A stretch of DNA of 47,937 nt from positions 1 to 47,937 of the forward strand of contig JAUXXX010000026.1 in the NCBI GenBank assembly GCA_030684695.1. Direction: 5' to 3'. Shown in pieces: positions 8,561 to 18,261 of the stretch. The position numbers and the translations under genes are program-made. The notes below the pieces were generated by a model. The model was not told the DNA's origin. It was given only the letters and a program-made list of their open reading frames with translations, and did not search any database. Position 1 is the stretch's first letter, and each line of letters starts with the position of its first letter. This DNA is from a bacterium. Lineage in GTDB: Bacteria; Bacillota_I; Bacilli_A; Izemoplasmatales; Hujiaoplasmataceae.

Positions 8561-9811
8561 ATGAAAGTTTCTATTTATCGACCACTAGTAGGCAATTATG
8601 AGTCGATTGAAGCAATAACGCATAATCAATGCAATCGATGTGGGGGTCTCATTACTTTTGAACGAAGTGAACTAAAAGAACGATATTGTCGAAACTGTTT
8701 ACCATTTGGAATGGTATCTGAGCGTTCGAAACTATATTTATACTCACGTGATTGCTTGGTAGTAGATCACAAGTTATTGTTGTCCTTTGAACTTACTAGT
8801 TCGCAAAAACAGGCAAGCGATTTCTTAATGGATTGCTATAAGCAAAAGCAAAATGGCATTTTGCAAGCAGTTTGTGGTGCTGGAAAAACAGAGATGTTGT
8901 ATCAAGTCATTTTGTATGTGTTGAAAGAGCAAAAGCGAGTGTGCATAGCAATTCCTAGGAAAGATATTGTGCATGAGTTAACCAGACGTCTACAGGGTGT
9001 ATTTCCAAATACGGTAGTAAAATGCTTGTCAGAAGATTACAAAGAAGACGAAGGAGCTCATTTGGTATTATCGACGGTTCATCAACTCGTACATTTTTAT
9101 CAAGAATTTGATTTGATAATAGTAGATGAAGCAGATGCATTTCCATATAAAGACAATGAGTTACTAGAAAGATTTATCCAAAAATCAAAACGACTCCAAG
9201 GAATTATCATCAAGATGACTGCGACGATGAGTGCATCTTTAAAAGTGCATCAAAAGGCCAATCAGATCCCATTCTTCTATATCCCAGTGCGTTATCATCA
9301 ACATGTCCAAGATATTCCACAATTAACGCACATGAAGGAAGCATCCACCACTTTACTTGATTCTATGTTTGTGGAATCCCTTCGTAAGCAAAACAATCAA
9401 CATCGATTTACATTGATTTTCGTTCCCTCCATTCACCTTTGTGAATTGCTAAAACGTCGGATGCAAGAGTATCAATTTCTTGTAGATTGTGTACATTCGA
9501 AGTCCAAGAATCGTTTCCAGTTGATTGAACTGTTTTCCTCTAAAAAAGTAGCATTCTTGATTAGCACTTCTATTCTGGAACGAGGTGTTACATTTGAAGA
9601 CATTGATGTGTTTGTGTATCAAGCAGATGCAACTTTGTTTGATAAAGATACATTAGTTCAAATGGCAGGACGCGTGGGAAGAAGTGCTGTTTATCCAACA
9701 GGGAAGATTGTTTTTTTTGCAAAAACAAAATCAAGAGCCATGATTGAAGCAATTAATCATTTAAAAAAAGCCAATCATGTGGCAAAAAAGCAAGGGTTGA
9801 TTTCTAGATGA
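8561..9811 (+). CDS. comFA: ComFA-like ATP-dependent DNA-uptake helicase
   Basis: 416 residues from ATG 8561; another in-frame ATG at 8543 lies inside the terminator hairpin. It has an N-terminal four-cysteine zinc site (C24, C27, C43, C46), Walker A CGAGKTEM near 105-112, Walker B IIVDEADAFP, motif III TATMS, and C-terminal helicase motifs ILERGVTFEDIDVF and QMAGRVGRS. This domain order is that of ComFA, the cytoplasmic motor that pulls single-stranded DNA inward during transformation. It overlaps the next, ComFC-like gene by four bases (ATGA), so a comFA-comFC pair is retained. The other competence genes are not in this window. Confidence 0.92.
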   Translation: MKVSIYRPLVGNYESIEAITHNQCNRCGGLITFERSELKERYCRNCLPFGMVSERSKLYLYSRDCLVVDHKLLLSFELTSSQKQASDFLMDCYKQKQNGILQAVCGAGKTEMLYQVILYVLKEQKRVCIAIPRKDIVHELTRRLQGVFPNTVVKCLSEDYKEDEGAHLVLSTVHQLVHFYQEFDLIIVDEADAFPYKDNELLERFIQKSKRLQGIIIKMTATMSASLKVHQKANQIPFFYIPVRYHQHVQDIPQLTHMKEASTTLLDSMFVESLRKQNNQHRFTLIFVPSIHLCELLKRRMQEYQFLVDCVHSKSKNRFQLIELFSSKKVAFLISTSILERGVTFEDIDVFVYQADATLFDKDTLVQMAGRVGRSAVYPTGKIVFFAKTKSRAMIEAINHLKKANHVAKKQGLISR

Positions 9812-10209
9812 AATGTAGAGTTTGTGATCAACATGAGTTGGTATCCTTGACGTTTTATTCGCTATTTTATAAAGAAATCTATTGTAGTTCTTGTAAAAAG
9901 AAATACGTTCCTATGATAGAAGAGATTGCCTTTCCCATAGAGTTAGGTAGTGTACGTATCAATTTTTTGTTTGGGTGGAAGAATCACGATGATATTTTAG
10001 AATCGCGGTTGTTTCTATTTTGGGAAAAATTGCTACAAATAGCGATATCACAACAACATAGTTTTGATATAATTATGTGGTCTGATGAAGAAATTTGGAC
10101 TGTTTATCCGATTTGGAGCCGCTTATTTGAATCCATTGGTACTATTTACATCTTTTCTTTATTTTTACCACCCATCGAATTTGATGCACAATTTCCGAGT
10201 ATAATATGA
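9808..10209 (+). CDS. Short ComFC-position protein with N-terminal zinc finger
   Basis: 133 residues starting inside the comFA stop codon. Residues 1-35 carry C3-x2-C6 and C26-x2-C29, like the zinc finger that opens ComFC proteins. ComFC is normally 200-240 residues with a phosphoribosyltransferase-type domain containing a conserved acidic PRPP loop; I do not see that loop here. The rest is aromatic-rich (WSDEEIW, IWSRLF). It may be a shrunken or fast-evolving ComFC. The position is the strongest argument; the sequence alone would not identify it. Confidence 0.6.
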   Translation: MKCRVCDQHELVSLTFYSLFYKEIYCSSCKKKYVPMIEEIAFPIELGSVRINFLFGWKNHDDILESRLFLFWEKLLQIAISQQHSFDIIMWSDEEIWTVYPIWSRLFESIGTIYIFSLFLPPIEFDAQFPSII

Positions 10210-10236
10210 GTTTTCTGTGAAAAACAGGTCAACTGG

Positions 10237-10265
10237 TTTACAACCCATTTCACGAGTGCTATAAT
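10237..10265 (+). promoter_or_regulatory. hpf promoter
   Basis: TTTACA at 10237-10242, 17-base spacer, TATAAT at 10260-10265. The hpf ATG is 37 bases downstream of the -10 box. Confidence 0.75.
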
Positions 10266-10301
10266 GAAGTCGTAGAACCACTACAAGAAGGAGTGATTAG
10301 T

Positions 10302-10838
10302 ATGAAACTAGACGTGCGAGGAAAAAGTGGATTCGAGATTACTGAAGCAATACGCAACTACTTAGAAAAGAAACTCAAGAAGGTAGAAAAAGTATTTTCA
10401 GAAGAACTCGAAGCATTCGTTGTCTGCAGCATCTATCGTGACTTAACAAAAGTTGAAATCACCATCCCGATCAAATTCTTTACCATTCGTGCAGAAGTGG
10501 AGGACAAGGATTTATACGCCGCAATTGATATTTCGGTGGATAAGTTAGAAGCACAAATTCGTAAAAACAAGCACAAAATGAATCGCAGTTTACAAGTTCG
10601 TATGGGAATCAAAGAAGCGTTTAAAACCGATGAGCTCGATTTCAAAGCACTCGAAAAAGAACTATTAAGTCCTATCAAAAAGAAAAGAATTAAACTGGAT
10701 ATTTTATCCTTAGACGAAGCAATCACCCAAATGGAATTATTGGGTCATGACTTTTTCATCTATATGAATGAAGACAAAGATGTATCTGTTCTCTACTTAA
10801 GAGATGACGGAAAATACGGATTAATTGAAACCGAATAG
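10302..10838 (+). CDS. hpf: Long-form hibernation promoting factor
   Basis: 178 residues from ATG 10302, placed by AAGGAGTGA upstream. The first ~100 residues form the ribosome-binding S30AE/YfiA fold (MKLDVRGKSGFEITEAIRNYLEKK). A linker of variable sequence follows, then the conserved C-terminal dimerisation domain (EAITQMELLGHDFFIYMNEDKDVSVLYLRDDGKYGLIE). Long HPF dimerises to pair 70S ribosomes into inactive 100S particles in stationary phase or stress. It has its own promoter and its own terminator, so it can be regulated independently of comFA and secA. Confidence 0.96.
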   Translation: MKLDVRGKSGFEITEAIRNYLEKKLKKVEKVFSEELEAFVVCSIYRDLTKVEITIPIKFFTIRAEVEDKDLYAAIDISVDKLEAQIRKNKHKMNRSLQVRMGIKEAFKTDELDFKALEKELLSPIKKKRIKLDILSLDEAITQMELLGHDFFIYMNEDKDVSVLYLRDDGKYGLIETE

Positions 10839-10849
10839 ACAAGATTCAG

Positions 10850-10878
10850 TGGAATCCTGCAAAGGGTTCCATTTTTTT
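10850..10878 (+). terminator. hpf terminator
   Basis: TGGAATCC-TGCAAA-GGGTTCCA hairpin (one mismatch) followed by seven Ts. Confidence 0.85.
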
Positions 10879-10911
10879 GGAGAAAAACCAACAGAAATAA
10901 TCAACCATTTC

Positions 10912-10929
10912 AGTGACCTTTAGGTCACT
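10912..10929. repeat. Perfect 7-bp palindrome upstream of the secA promoter
   Basis: AGTGACC-TTTA-GGTCACT. It is not followed by a T-run, so it is unlikely to be a terminator. It lies 25 bases before the secA -35 box and could be an operator. Confidence 0.7.
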
Positions 10930-10954
10930 AGTTCATGGAACAACTCGAAATAAG

Positions 10955-10983
10955 TTGAGAAGACCTATGTTTTATGGTATGAT
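10955..10983 (+). promoter_or_regulatory. secA promoter
   Basis: TTGAGA at 10955-10960, 17-base spacer, TATGAT at 10978-10983 preceded by TGG (extended -10). The ATG is 28 bases downstream of the -10 box. Confidence 0.7.
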
Positions 10984-11011
10984 TAATCGTGAATATAGAA
11001 GAGGTGACCAT

Positions 11012-13498
11012 ATGTTTGGATTTTTAGATGCAAATAAAAAAACATTAAAAAGATTGGATAAGATGGCGGATAAAGTCTTGGCTCTAGCCCCACAGTATCA
11101 ATCACTAACGGATGAACAAATTAAAGAAAAAACAAGTGAATTTAAGGCTCGCTTCCAAGCAGGAGAAACCTTAGATCAATTACTAGTGGAAGCATATGCA
11201 TTGGTTCGCGAAGCGTCAACACGCTTTACTGGCATGACACCATTTAAGGTTCAAGTGATGGGAGCCATCGTCATTCATGAGGGCAATATTGCCGAAATGA
11301 AAACCGGGGAAGGAAAAACCTTAACCGCGGTAATGCCTGCTTATTTAAATGCACTCTGTGGAGATGGTGTCCACATCGTGACAGTCAATGAATATTTAGC
11401 CGCACGTGAAGCTGAAGGCGAGATTGGCAATTTATTCCGATTCTTAGGACTCACTGTTGGTCTGAATATTCGTGAGTGGACAGCAGAACAGAAAAAAGAA
11501 GCGTACAACTGTGATATTTTGTACTCCACCAACAATGAATTAGGATTTGATTATTTAAGAGATCACATGGCAATTTACCAAGAAGCGATTGTTCAACGCT
11601 CATTAAGCTATGCAATTATCGATGAAGTGGACTCCATATTAATCGATGAAGCAAGAACACCATTGATTATTTCAGGTGGCGAAAAAAACACTGCAGATTT
11701 GTATAAGTATGCCAATGGATTTGTCTTAAAATTACAAGCAGACATCGATTATGCCATTGATATTAAGTCCAAAGCCATCAACTTAACCGAAGAAGGCATT
11801 CATAAAGCAGAAATGCATTTCCATATTGATAACTTGTATGATATTCAACAAGTTTCTTTGCTTCACCATATCAATAACGCACTACGTGCCAACTACATTA
11901 TGGTCAAAGATGTGGATTATGTCGTTCAAGAAAACCAAGTAATCATCGTTGATTCCTTTACGGGACGTTTGATGATTGGACGGCAATTCTCCGAAGGGCT
12001 CCATCAAGCTTTGGAAGCCAAAGAAGCAGTCGAAATCAAAAAGGAAACCACGACCTTAGCTACCATTACCTTCCAAAACTTCTTCCGCATGTATAAGAAG
12101 CTTGCTGGTATGACTGGTACTGCAAAAACCGAGGAAGAAGAATTTAGAAATATTTACAACATGGACGTTGTAGAAATTCCAACTAATATGCCAGTGGTTC
12201 GGATTGATGATAATGATTTAATCTTTGCATCCATGCAAGCGAAATATATCGCATTAGCGGATGAAATAGCAAGGCGAAATGCGCTCGGTCAACCCATGTT
12301 GATTGGGACAATTTCGATTGAATCGAGTGAGCTTTTATCTGAACTACTTCGTAAACGTAAAATTAAACATAACGTGTTAAACGCGAAGCAACATGAGCGA
12401 GAAGCTGAAATTGTCGCGAATGCAGGTTTAATCGGGGCAGTTACCATCGCTACGAACATGGCTGGTCGTGGAACGGACATCAAACTTGGTGTTGGAGTGA
12501 AAGAACTAGGTGGCCTTGCGGTACTGGGTACAGAGCGCCATGAATCAAGACGGATTGACAACCAATTGCGTGGTCGAAGCGGACGTCAAGGAGATCCGGG
12601 GTATTCCAGATTCTTCTTATCTGCAGATGATGATCTAATGAGACGATTTGGTGGAGAACGTTTTAAACGGATGTTGTCCATGGTAACCATGAGCAAAGGG
12701 TCTGATACTGAAACGCCACTTGATTTTAAGATGTTTTCTAAAATGGTGTTGCGTGCGCAAAACCAAATTGAAGGAAACAACTTTGACAGACGTAAAACTG
12801 TATTACAATACGATGAGGTCCTTCGACGTCAACGGGAGATTATTTATAAACAACGTTCTGATGTATTATTCTTAGAACAAATCGAAGAAGATTCCTTCCA
12901 TATGATTGAAGAATCTCTTAAACGCGCAATCAATACAGCCATGGATGATCGTGAAGCCATCTTTAAGAATGTGAATAAGTATTTCTCAAAAGATGTCGTC
13001 GATCACTCGATTATCATCAATCCTGCCACCAACGTTGAAGAATATGTGATTGATTTAGCGAAGCGAGAGTTTGAAAACAAGAAATTACTCACTAGTCCTC
13101 AAATCTTCAATGATTTCTTAAAAGCAATTACATTGCGAGTGGTCGATACTTATTGGGTCAAGCATATTGACGCAATGAGCGAATTGCGTCAAGCGGTATC
13201 CTTACAAAGTTATGCACAAATCAATCCATTCCGTGAATACCAAGAAACAGGATTTGAAATGTTTTCAACAATGATAAGAAACATACAAGAAGAAGTTACA
13301 CGCTTTGTTCTAAAAGCACAAGTTCGTCAAAACACAGAACGCGTGCAAGTAGCGAAACCTTTATCTACTTCTTCTGGAAAAGAAGACGAATCTCGTAAAA
13401 AAGCCCCCGTTCGCGTATCCGTAAAAGTGGGTAGAAATGATCCTTGTCCATGTGGTTCAGGAAAAAAATATAAATACTGTCATGGTATCGATAAATAA
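11012..13498 (+). CDS. secA: Preprotein translocase ATPase SecA
   Basis: 828 residues from ATG 11012, chosen by AGAGGTGA just upstream. It drives post-translational export through SecYEG. Walker A is TGEGKT at 98-103 in [14 protein letters not shown], Walker B is [21 protein letters not shown], and the second nucleotide-binding domain shows [13 protein letters not shown] and [13 protein letters not shown]. The C terminus keeps the SecB/lipid-binding zinc motif [14 protein letters not shown]. Full length and intact. prfB follows by about 20 bases without a terminator, as in many Firmicutes. The secG partner is also encoded in this window at 42639. Confidence 0.98.
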   Translation: MFGFLDANKKTLKRLDKMADKVLALAPQYQSLTDEQIKEKTSEFKARFQAGETLDQLLVEAYALVREASTRFTGMTPFKVQVMGAIVIHEGNIAEMKTGEGKTLTAVMPAYLNALCGDGVHIVTVNEYLAAREAEGEIGNLFRFLGLTVGLNIREWTAEQKKEAYNCDILYSTNNELGFDYLRDHMAIYQEAIVQRSLSYAIIDEVDSILIDEARTPLIISGGEKNTADLYKYANGFVLKLQADIDYAIDIKSKAINLTEEGIHKAEMHFHIDNLYDIQQVSLLHHINNALRANYIMVKDVDYVVQENQVIIVDSFTGRLMIGRQFSEGLHQALEAKEAVEIKKETTTLATITFQNFFRMYKKLAGMTGTAKTEEEEFRNIYNMDVVEIPTNMPVVRIDDNDLIFASMQAKYIALADEIARRNALGQPMLIGTISIESSELLSELLRKRKIKHNVLNAKQHEREAEIVANAGLIGAVTIATNMAGRGTDIKLGVGVKELGGLAVLGTERHESRRIDNQLRGRSGRQGDPGYSRFFLSADDDLMRRFGGERFKRMLSMVTMSKGSDTETPLDFKMFSKMVLRAQNQIEGNNFDRRKTVLQYDEVLRRQREIIYKQRSDVLFLEQIEEDSFHMIEESLKRAINTAMDDREAIFKNVNKYFSKDVVDHSIIINPATNVEEYVIDLAKREFENKKLLTSPQIFNDFLKAITLRVVDTYWVKHIDAMSELRQAVSLQSYAQINPFREYQETGFEMFSTMIRNIQEEVTRFVLKAQVRQNTERVQVAKPLSTSSGKEDESRKKAPVRVSVKVGRNDPCPCGSGKKYKYCHGIDK

Positions 13499-13519
13499 AC
13501 TAGACATCAGGTGATGACG

Positions 13520-14629
13520 TTGAACTTCTTAGAGTTAAACAACTTAATCCCTAGTCTTGAAGTCCGGTTTGACAAACTGAGCGAGTCGTTTCACTCAGAT
13601 TTTATTCACTCTCGACTTCAAGTCTTAGAACAGACGGTGCAACATCCGTCTTTTTGGCAAGACCAAAAGAAGGCTCAAACCATCATCCAAGAGCAAAATG
13701 ATTTACAAGGAAGATTAGATTTGTTCGCTGCTATTCAAAGTGACTTAGAAACCATCCAACTTACAGCTGAGCTATCTAGTTTGGATGAAAGCTTCGATTT
13801 ATCTGAAGTAGAAGATGTAATTTTTCGCTTTGAACAAGCATTGGAAGAATTAACGATAAAAGTATTGTTAAATCAACCCTATGATAAGTTCAATGCGATT
13901 GTCGAATTTCATCCAGGAGCTGGTGGAACCGAAAGTCAAGACTGGGCTGAGATGTTATATCGGATGATGACCAGATGGGCGGATTCCAAGCGTTTCAAAG
14001 TGACGGTTTTAGATTACCAAGAAGGGGAAGAGGCCGGGATCAAATCCGTCACCATTCAAATTGTTGGTGCTTATGCCTACGGCTATTTAAAGAGCGAACA
14101 TGGAGTCCATCGATTGGTTCGGTTATCCCCATTTGATTCATCGGGAAGACGTCATACATCGTTTGCCTCCATTTCAGTAGTCCCAGAAATTGATGAGTCG
14201 ATCGAAGTTGAAATCAATGAAGCAGATTTACGGATTGACACATATCGGAGCGGTGGGAATGGCGGTCAAAGTGTGAACACGACCGATTCAGCTGTTCGAA
14301 TTACCCATATTCCGACTAAAACAGTAGTTACATGTCAAAATGAACGTAGTCAAATGCAAAATCGTGAAACTGCATTAAAGGTCTTGCGAGGAAAATTATA
14401 TCAACTCGAACTTGAAAAAAAACAACAAGAGCGTGATATCATTTCTGGATCAAAACTGTCCAATGGGTTTGGCTCACAAATTCGTTCCTACGTATTTCAT
14501 CCTTATTCCATGGTAAAAGATCATCGAACTGATTATGAAACAGGCAATACACAACGGGTAATGGATGGCGATCTTGACCCGTTTATAAACGCCTATTTGC
14601 GTGAATATAACCGCCAGAAAGCCGAGTAG
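13520..14629 (+). CDS. prfB: Peptide chain release factor 2
   Basis: About 369 residues. Carries the RF2 stop-codon recognition motif SPF (in RLSPFDSSGRRHTSFAS) and the universal GGQ (RSGGNGGQSVNTTDSAVR). It terminates at UGA and UAA codons. The frame is continuous from start to stop: the usual internal CTT-TGA-C programmed frameshift of prfB is absent. Candidate starts are GTG 13511, ATG 13514 and TTG 13520. AGGTGATG lies in the position used elsewhere in this window only relative to TTG 13520, so I place the start there, with moderate certainty. The presence of RF2 supports TGA as a stop in this organism. Confidence 0.95.
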   Translation: MNFLELNNLIPSLEVRFDKLSESFHSDFIHSRLQVLEQTVQHPSFWQDQKKAQTIIQEQNDLQGRLDLFAAIQSDLETIQLTAELSSLDESFDLSEVEDVIFRFEQALEELTIKVLLNQPYDKFNAIVEFHPGAGGTESQDWAEMLYRMMTRWADSKRFKVTVLDYQEGEEAGIKSVTIQIVGAYAYGYLKSEHGVHRLVRLSPFDSSGRRHTSFASISVVPEIDESIEVEINEADLRIDTYRSGGNGGQSVNTTDSAVRITHIPTKTVVTCQNERSQMQNRETALKVLRGKLYQLELEKKQQERDIISGSKLSNGFGSQIRSYVFHPYSMVKDHRTDYETGNTQRVMDGDLDPFINAYLREYNRQKAE

Positions 14630-14638
14630 TAACAACAC

Positions 14639-15559
14639 ATGATTTCGCGTATTCGTAGTATTACAAAAGTAGAACTATACCTTATGCTCACCCTTGGCGT
14701 CTTCGTCATGGCGATGGGTTATTATTTCTTTATCATACCCTCAGGTTTAGTCACCGGAGGTGCCACAGGGATTGCGATTATCTTAACCAGATATTTTCCT
14801 GACATACCTGTATCTTTGTTTTCTTTAGGTTTAAACGTGATTATCATGACACTGGGCTTCTTTTTCTTAGGAAAGAAAGAGTTCGTTCGCTCTGCCGTGG
14901 GTTCTTTAGAGTTTCCAATGTTTCTTGCTTTGTTTGAGTTAATCATCAAACCACCCCAATTCAGTATCAATGATATGATTTTGATGGCTTTATATGGAGG
15001 TGGATTGGTTGGCTTAGGGTTTGGGATTGTAACTCGGTATGGGGGTTCTACTGGGGGGTCGGATATTATCATCCGTATCGTCAAAAAGTATACTCCTTTG
15101 TCTCTTGCTCAAAGCTTATATGCAGTGGAAGCGACCATTGTATTAGCTGGTGCAATTACCTTCCAATCGGGATTCTCGAATGGAATTATCGCAGCATTGT
15201 ATGCCGTTTTAGTCATTTTTGTATCCGGAAAAGTGGCCGATATGATTGTCATCGGTGCGCAGCAAAAAAAGGCGGTCAATATCATCACGGATCATCCCAA
15301 AGAAATCAAAGCAGCTATATTTACATCATTGCGTCGGGGAATGACCGAAATTCCATCGCTTGGTGGATATACAGAAAGTAAAAAAACAGTACTCATCTTG
15401 GTCATCCAAAACTCGGAATATCACATTGTACGAAAAATTATTCAAGCCAATGATCCGAAAGCGTTTGTGTATGTGACTCCCGCGTCGGAAATCCATGGCG
15501 AATGGTCTTCCAAAGAAGAGGTGTTCGTAAAGCATGAATCAAATCCTAGAACGAAGTAA
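14639..15559 (+). CDS. YitT family membrane protein (DUF161/DUF2179)
   Basis: 306 residues with five or six membrane segments in the first ~200, including the family hallmarks FIIPSGLVTGGATGIAII and GFGIVTRYGGSTGGSDI. A cytosolic C-terminal DUF2179 domain of about 80 residues follows (AVNIITDHPKEIKAAI...RGMTEI...GGYTESKKTVLILVI). The function of YitT proteins is unknown. The ribosome site is weak; translation may depend on the preceding prfB, 9 bases upstream. The last 26 bases overlap recX, indicating a tight operon. Confidence 0.9.
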   Translation: MISRIRSITKVELYLMLTLGVFVMAMGYYFFIIPSGLVTGGATGIAIILTRYFPDIPVSLFSLGLNVIIMTLGFFFLGKKEFVRSAVGSLEFPMFLALFELIIKPPQFSINDMILMALYGGGLVGLGFGIVTRYGGSTGGSDIIIRIVKKYTPLSLAQSLYAVEATIVLAGAITFQSGFSNGIIAALYAVLVIFVSGKVADMIVIGAQQKKAVNIITDHPKEIKAAIFTSLRRGMTEIPSLGGYTESKKTVLILVIQNSEYHIVRKIIQANDPKAFVYVTPASEIHGEWSSKEEVFVKHESNPRTK

Positions 15560-16358
15560 ACGTAAGGGAAATTATTATGTCATCATGCTTTCTCCAAACG
15601 GGCAAAAGACCGAATATGCAGTATCTGAAGACATGATTGTGGAGCATCGTTTGATTGAAGGCAAAATTCTTGATGATTTTGCCTTTTCTGCTTTTATCAA
15701 AGCGCATGCAATTGATACGATTTATCAACGAATTGTCAAATCAATTGTGAGAAAACCCAAAACGACTCACGAAATCAAAGAAGAACTTCGCGAGAGTGCC
15801 TTGTCTTTGACGGTCCAAGATCAAATCATAAAAAAACTAAAAAGTAGGTTTTTGCTTGATGATGATCGATTGACCCAAAGCATTGTAGACTATCAAATGG
15901 ATGTCTTAGGAACTGGACCAAAAAAAATAGAATATGATTTACAAAAACGAGGAATCCATCCTGACCTAATCTCGAAGTACCTTAGTCAAATTGAAGATGA
16001 TGTAATCTTGCGACATTTGGAAAAACTATGGAAGAATGTGTTGAATAAAACAACAAAACAACCACTGATGCGCACCCTCGAAGTAGCGAAACGGTATTTT
16101 TATGACAAGGGATATTCAGACAATCAAGTGAAACGTTTTTTATCTGCTAAATCTCATGAACTGAAAGATCAAAAAGACGATGGTTTACTCCTAAAACAAG
16201 AGTATCAAAAACAACAAGCCAAACTACAAAAAGAATCGTTAGATCCATTTCAATATAAACGCAAATTGGTAAGTCGCTTGTTACAAAAAGGCTATCGCTA
16301 TGAGGATATATTATCCATCATTGAAGGAGGATTTGTAGATGAATTATCAGATGTCTGA
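15534..16358 (+). CDS. recX: RecX family regulator of RecA
   Basis: 274 residues, close to Bacillus RecX length. It consists of the three-helix RecX repeats: IVKSIVRKPKTTHEIKEELRE, a middle repeat with LGTGPKKIEYDLQKRGI, and C-terminal KLVSRLLQKGYRYEDILSII. RecX proteins bind RecA filaments and modulate recombination and SOS (family knowledge). It overlaps yitT by 26 bases and glgB by 20, so its expression is tied to a metabolic operon. No recA is in this window. Confidence 0.88.
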   Translation: MNQILERSKRKGNYYVIMLSPNGQKTEYAVSEDMIVEHRLIEGKILDDFAFSAFIKAHAIDTIYQRIVKSIVRKPKTTHEIKEELRESALSLTVQDQIIKKLKSRFLLDDDRLTQSIVDYQMDVLGTGPKKIEYDLQKRGIHPDLISKYLSQIEDDVILRHLEKLWKNVLNKTTKQPLMRTLEVAKRYFYDKGYSDNQVKRFLSAKSHELKDQKDDGLLLKQEYQKQQAKLQKESLDPFQYKRKLVSRLLQKGYRYEDILSIIEGGFVDELSDV

Positions 16359-18243
16359 GTTTGAACTGTTCTTATTTAACGAAGGTAAGCTTGAAAAAGG
16401 GTATCATCACTTTGGTGCACATTTACAAATTGATGCGATTGGACAAACTCAAGGGGTATGGTTTCATGTCTATGCACCTCATGCATCGATTGTCTCGGTT
16501 GTTGGCGATTTCAATCATTGGGATTCCAGAACCCATGTGATGAACAAGACCGATGATTTTGGGATTTTCTCACTGTATATTGCTGGGATAGGCGAATGGA
16601 CAAAATACAAATACTGTATTGTTACCAGTTATGGTCAAACATTATTCAAGGCAGATCCTTATGCATTCTTCAGTGATTATCGTCCAGAAACAGCATCAAA
16701 AGTATATGATATCGATGGATATTGTTGGAATGATGAAACCTATTTATCGAAAAGAAAGTCAAAAGACCACAAAGCAGAACCACTTTCTGTTTATGAAGTC
16801 CATCTTGGCAGTTGGATGCAAAAACCAGGTGGCATATTTCATAAATACAACGAGCTCGTTGATTATTTGATTCCTTATGTAAAAGCGCATGGATTTACAC
16901 ACATTGAGTTAATGCCGTTGACAGAACACCCTTTGGATGAATCATGGGGATATCAAGGGACGGGATATTTTAGTGCAACTTCCAGATATGGAGTGCCCAA
17001 AGATTTGATGTACTTTATCGATCAATGTCATCAACAAGACATCGGTGTAATTCTTGATTGGGTGCCTGGTCACATATGTAAAGACGCTCACGGTCTTTAC
17101 ATGTTCGACGGAGAACCACTCTATGAGTATGATAATTATCACATTCGTGAAAACATTGTCTGGGGAACTGTAAATCTTGATTTAGGAAAAGGGGTCACAC
17201 GAAGTTTCTTACTCTCGAATGCTCATTTTTGGTTGGATTATTTCCACGTAGATGGTTTTCGAATCGATGCTGTGTCGAATATTGTCTACCATTTAGGAAA
17301 TCCAAGTGTAGGGACTAATTATGGAGCGATTGAGTTTTTACAACGACTTTCGAATTCCATCAAAGAAAAAGATTCTTCCATCCTTATGTTTGCCGAAGAT
17401 TCTACTACATTTCCTGGAATGACAAAATCTGCTAAGGATGGCGGAATGGGATTTGACTACAAATGGAACATGGGATGGATGAACGACACACTACGCTATT
17501 TTGAAAAAGACCCAATTTATCGAAAATATCATCATGACTTGATTACTTTCTCCATGGTGTATGCTTATTCAGAGGCGTTTATATTGCCACTATCTCACGA
17601 TGAAGTGGTCCACGGAAAGCATTCACTCATCAATAAAATGCCTGGAGATTACTGGCAAAAATTCGCCAATTACCGCGTTTTAATCGGATTTCAATTTATG
17701 CATCCCGGGAAAAAACTATTGTTCATGGGTGGAGAGTTTGCTCAAATGCATGAATGGAAAGACAAAGAAGAACTTGATTGGTTCTTACTGGAGTACCCAT
17801 TGCACGAACGTGCCAATCGTTTTGTACGGGATACCTTACTCGTGTACAAACACCACAAAGCATTGTTTGAACTTGACCATGATCTTAGAGGGTTTTCATG
17901 GATTGACCAGTCCAATCGGGACCAATCCATTTTATCATTTGCACGCTATGGTAACAATTCCATGGATTGCGCTGTGGTGGTTCTTAATTTTACTCCTATT
18001 GTTTATCGTGACTATCAAATAGGGGTTCCTTTTGCTGGAACCTATGAAGAAATATTAAACAGTGATAAGGATATCTACGGTGGATCCAATCAATTCAATG
18101 GTGGAAGTATTCATTCACAGCCTCAATCCATCCATGGATATCAACAAGCTATTTCAATCACCATAGCACCGTTATCGATAGCTGTATTGATGTTTCAAAA
18201 GCCAACCACTCAAGAGGTAAATCAACAAGAATCGTTTTTTTAA
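16339..18243 (+). CDS. glgB: 1,4-alpha-glucan branching enzyme
   Basis: 634 residues. Introduces alpha-1,6 branches into growing glycogen. It has an N-terminal CBM48 module (VWFHVYAPHASIVSVVGDFNHWD) followed by the GH13 barrel. Catalytic residues are D310 (VDGFRIDAVS), E353 (FAEDST) and D421 (LSHDEVVHGKHSL); the last phrase is a GlgB hallmark. A C-terminal beta domain completes it. The start ATG 16339 lies within the end of recX, preceded by GAAGGAGG inside recX. It is the first gene of the glgB-glgC-glgD/A run. Confidence 0.97.
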   Translation: MNYQMSEFELFLFNEGKLEKGYHHFGAHLQIDAIGQTQGVWFHVYAPHASIVSVVGDFNHWDSRTHVMNKTDDFGIFSLYIAGIGEWTKYKYCIVTSYGQTLFKADPYAFFSDYRPETASKVYDIDGYCWNDETYLSKRKSKDHKAEPLSVYEVHLGSWMQKPGGIFHKYNELVDYLIPYVKAHGFTHIELMPLTEHPLDESWGYQGTGYFSATSRYGVPKDLMYFIDQCHQQDIGVILDWVPGHICKDAHGLYMFDGEPLYEYDNYHIRENIVWGTVNLDLGKGVTRSFLLSNAHFWLDYFHVDGFRIDAVSNIVYHLGNPSVGTNYGAIEFLQRLSNSIKEKDSSILMFAEDSTTFPGMTKSAKDGGMGFDYKWNMGWMNDTLRYFEKDPIYRKYHHDLITFSMVYAYSEAFILPLSHDEVVHGKHSLINKMPGDYWQKFANYRVLIGFQFMHPGKKLLFMGGEFAQMHEWKDKEELDWFLLEYPLHERANRFVRDTLLVYKHHKALFELDHDLRGFSWIDQSNRDQSILSFARYGNNSMDCAVVVLNFTPIVYRDYQIGVPFAGTYEEILNSDKDIYGGSNQFNGGSIHSQPQSIHGYQQAISITIAPLSIAVLMFQKPTTQEVNQQESFF

Positions 18244-18261
18244 TCTGTGAGGAGTGATTTC

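Noticed and set aside
10202-10232. Terminator after the ComFC-like gene (CTGT...ACAG)
   Set aside because: Only a 4-bp stem without a following T-run; not convincing.
13511-13600. Programmed frameshift site in prfB
   Set aside because: A TTTGAC string is present, but it is read in the main frame as Phe-Asp and there is no slippery CTT-TGA or need to change frame.
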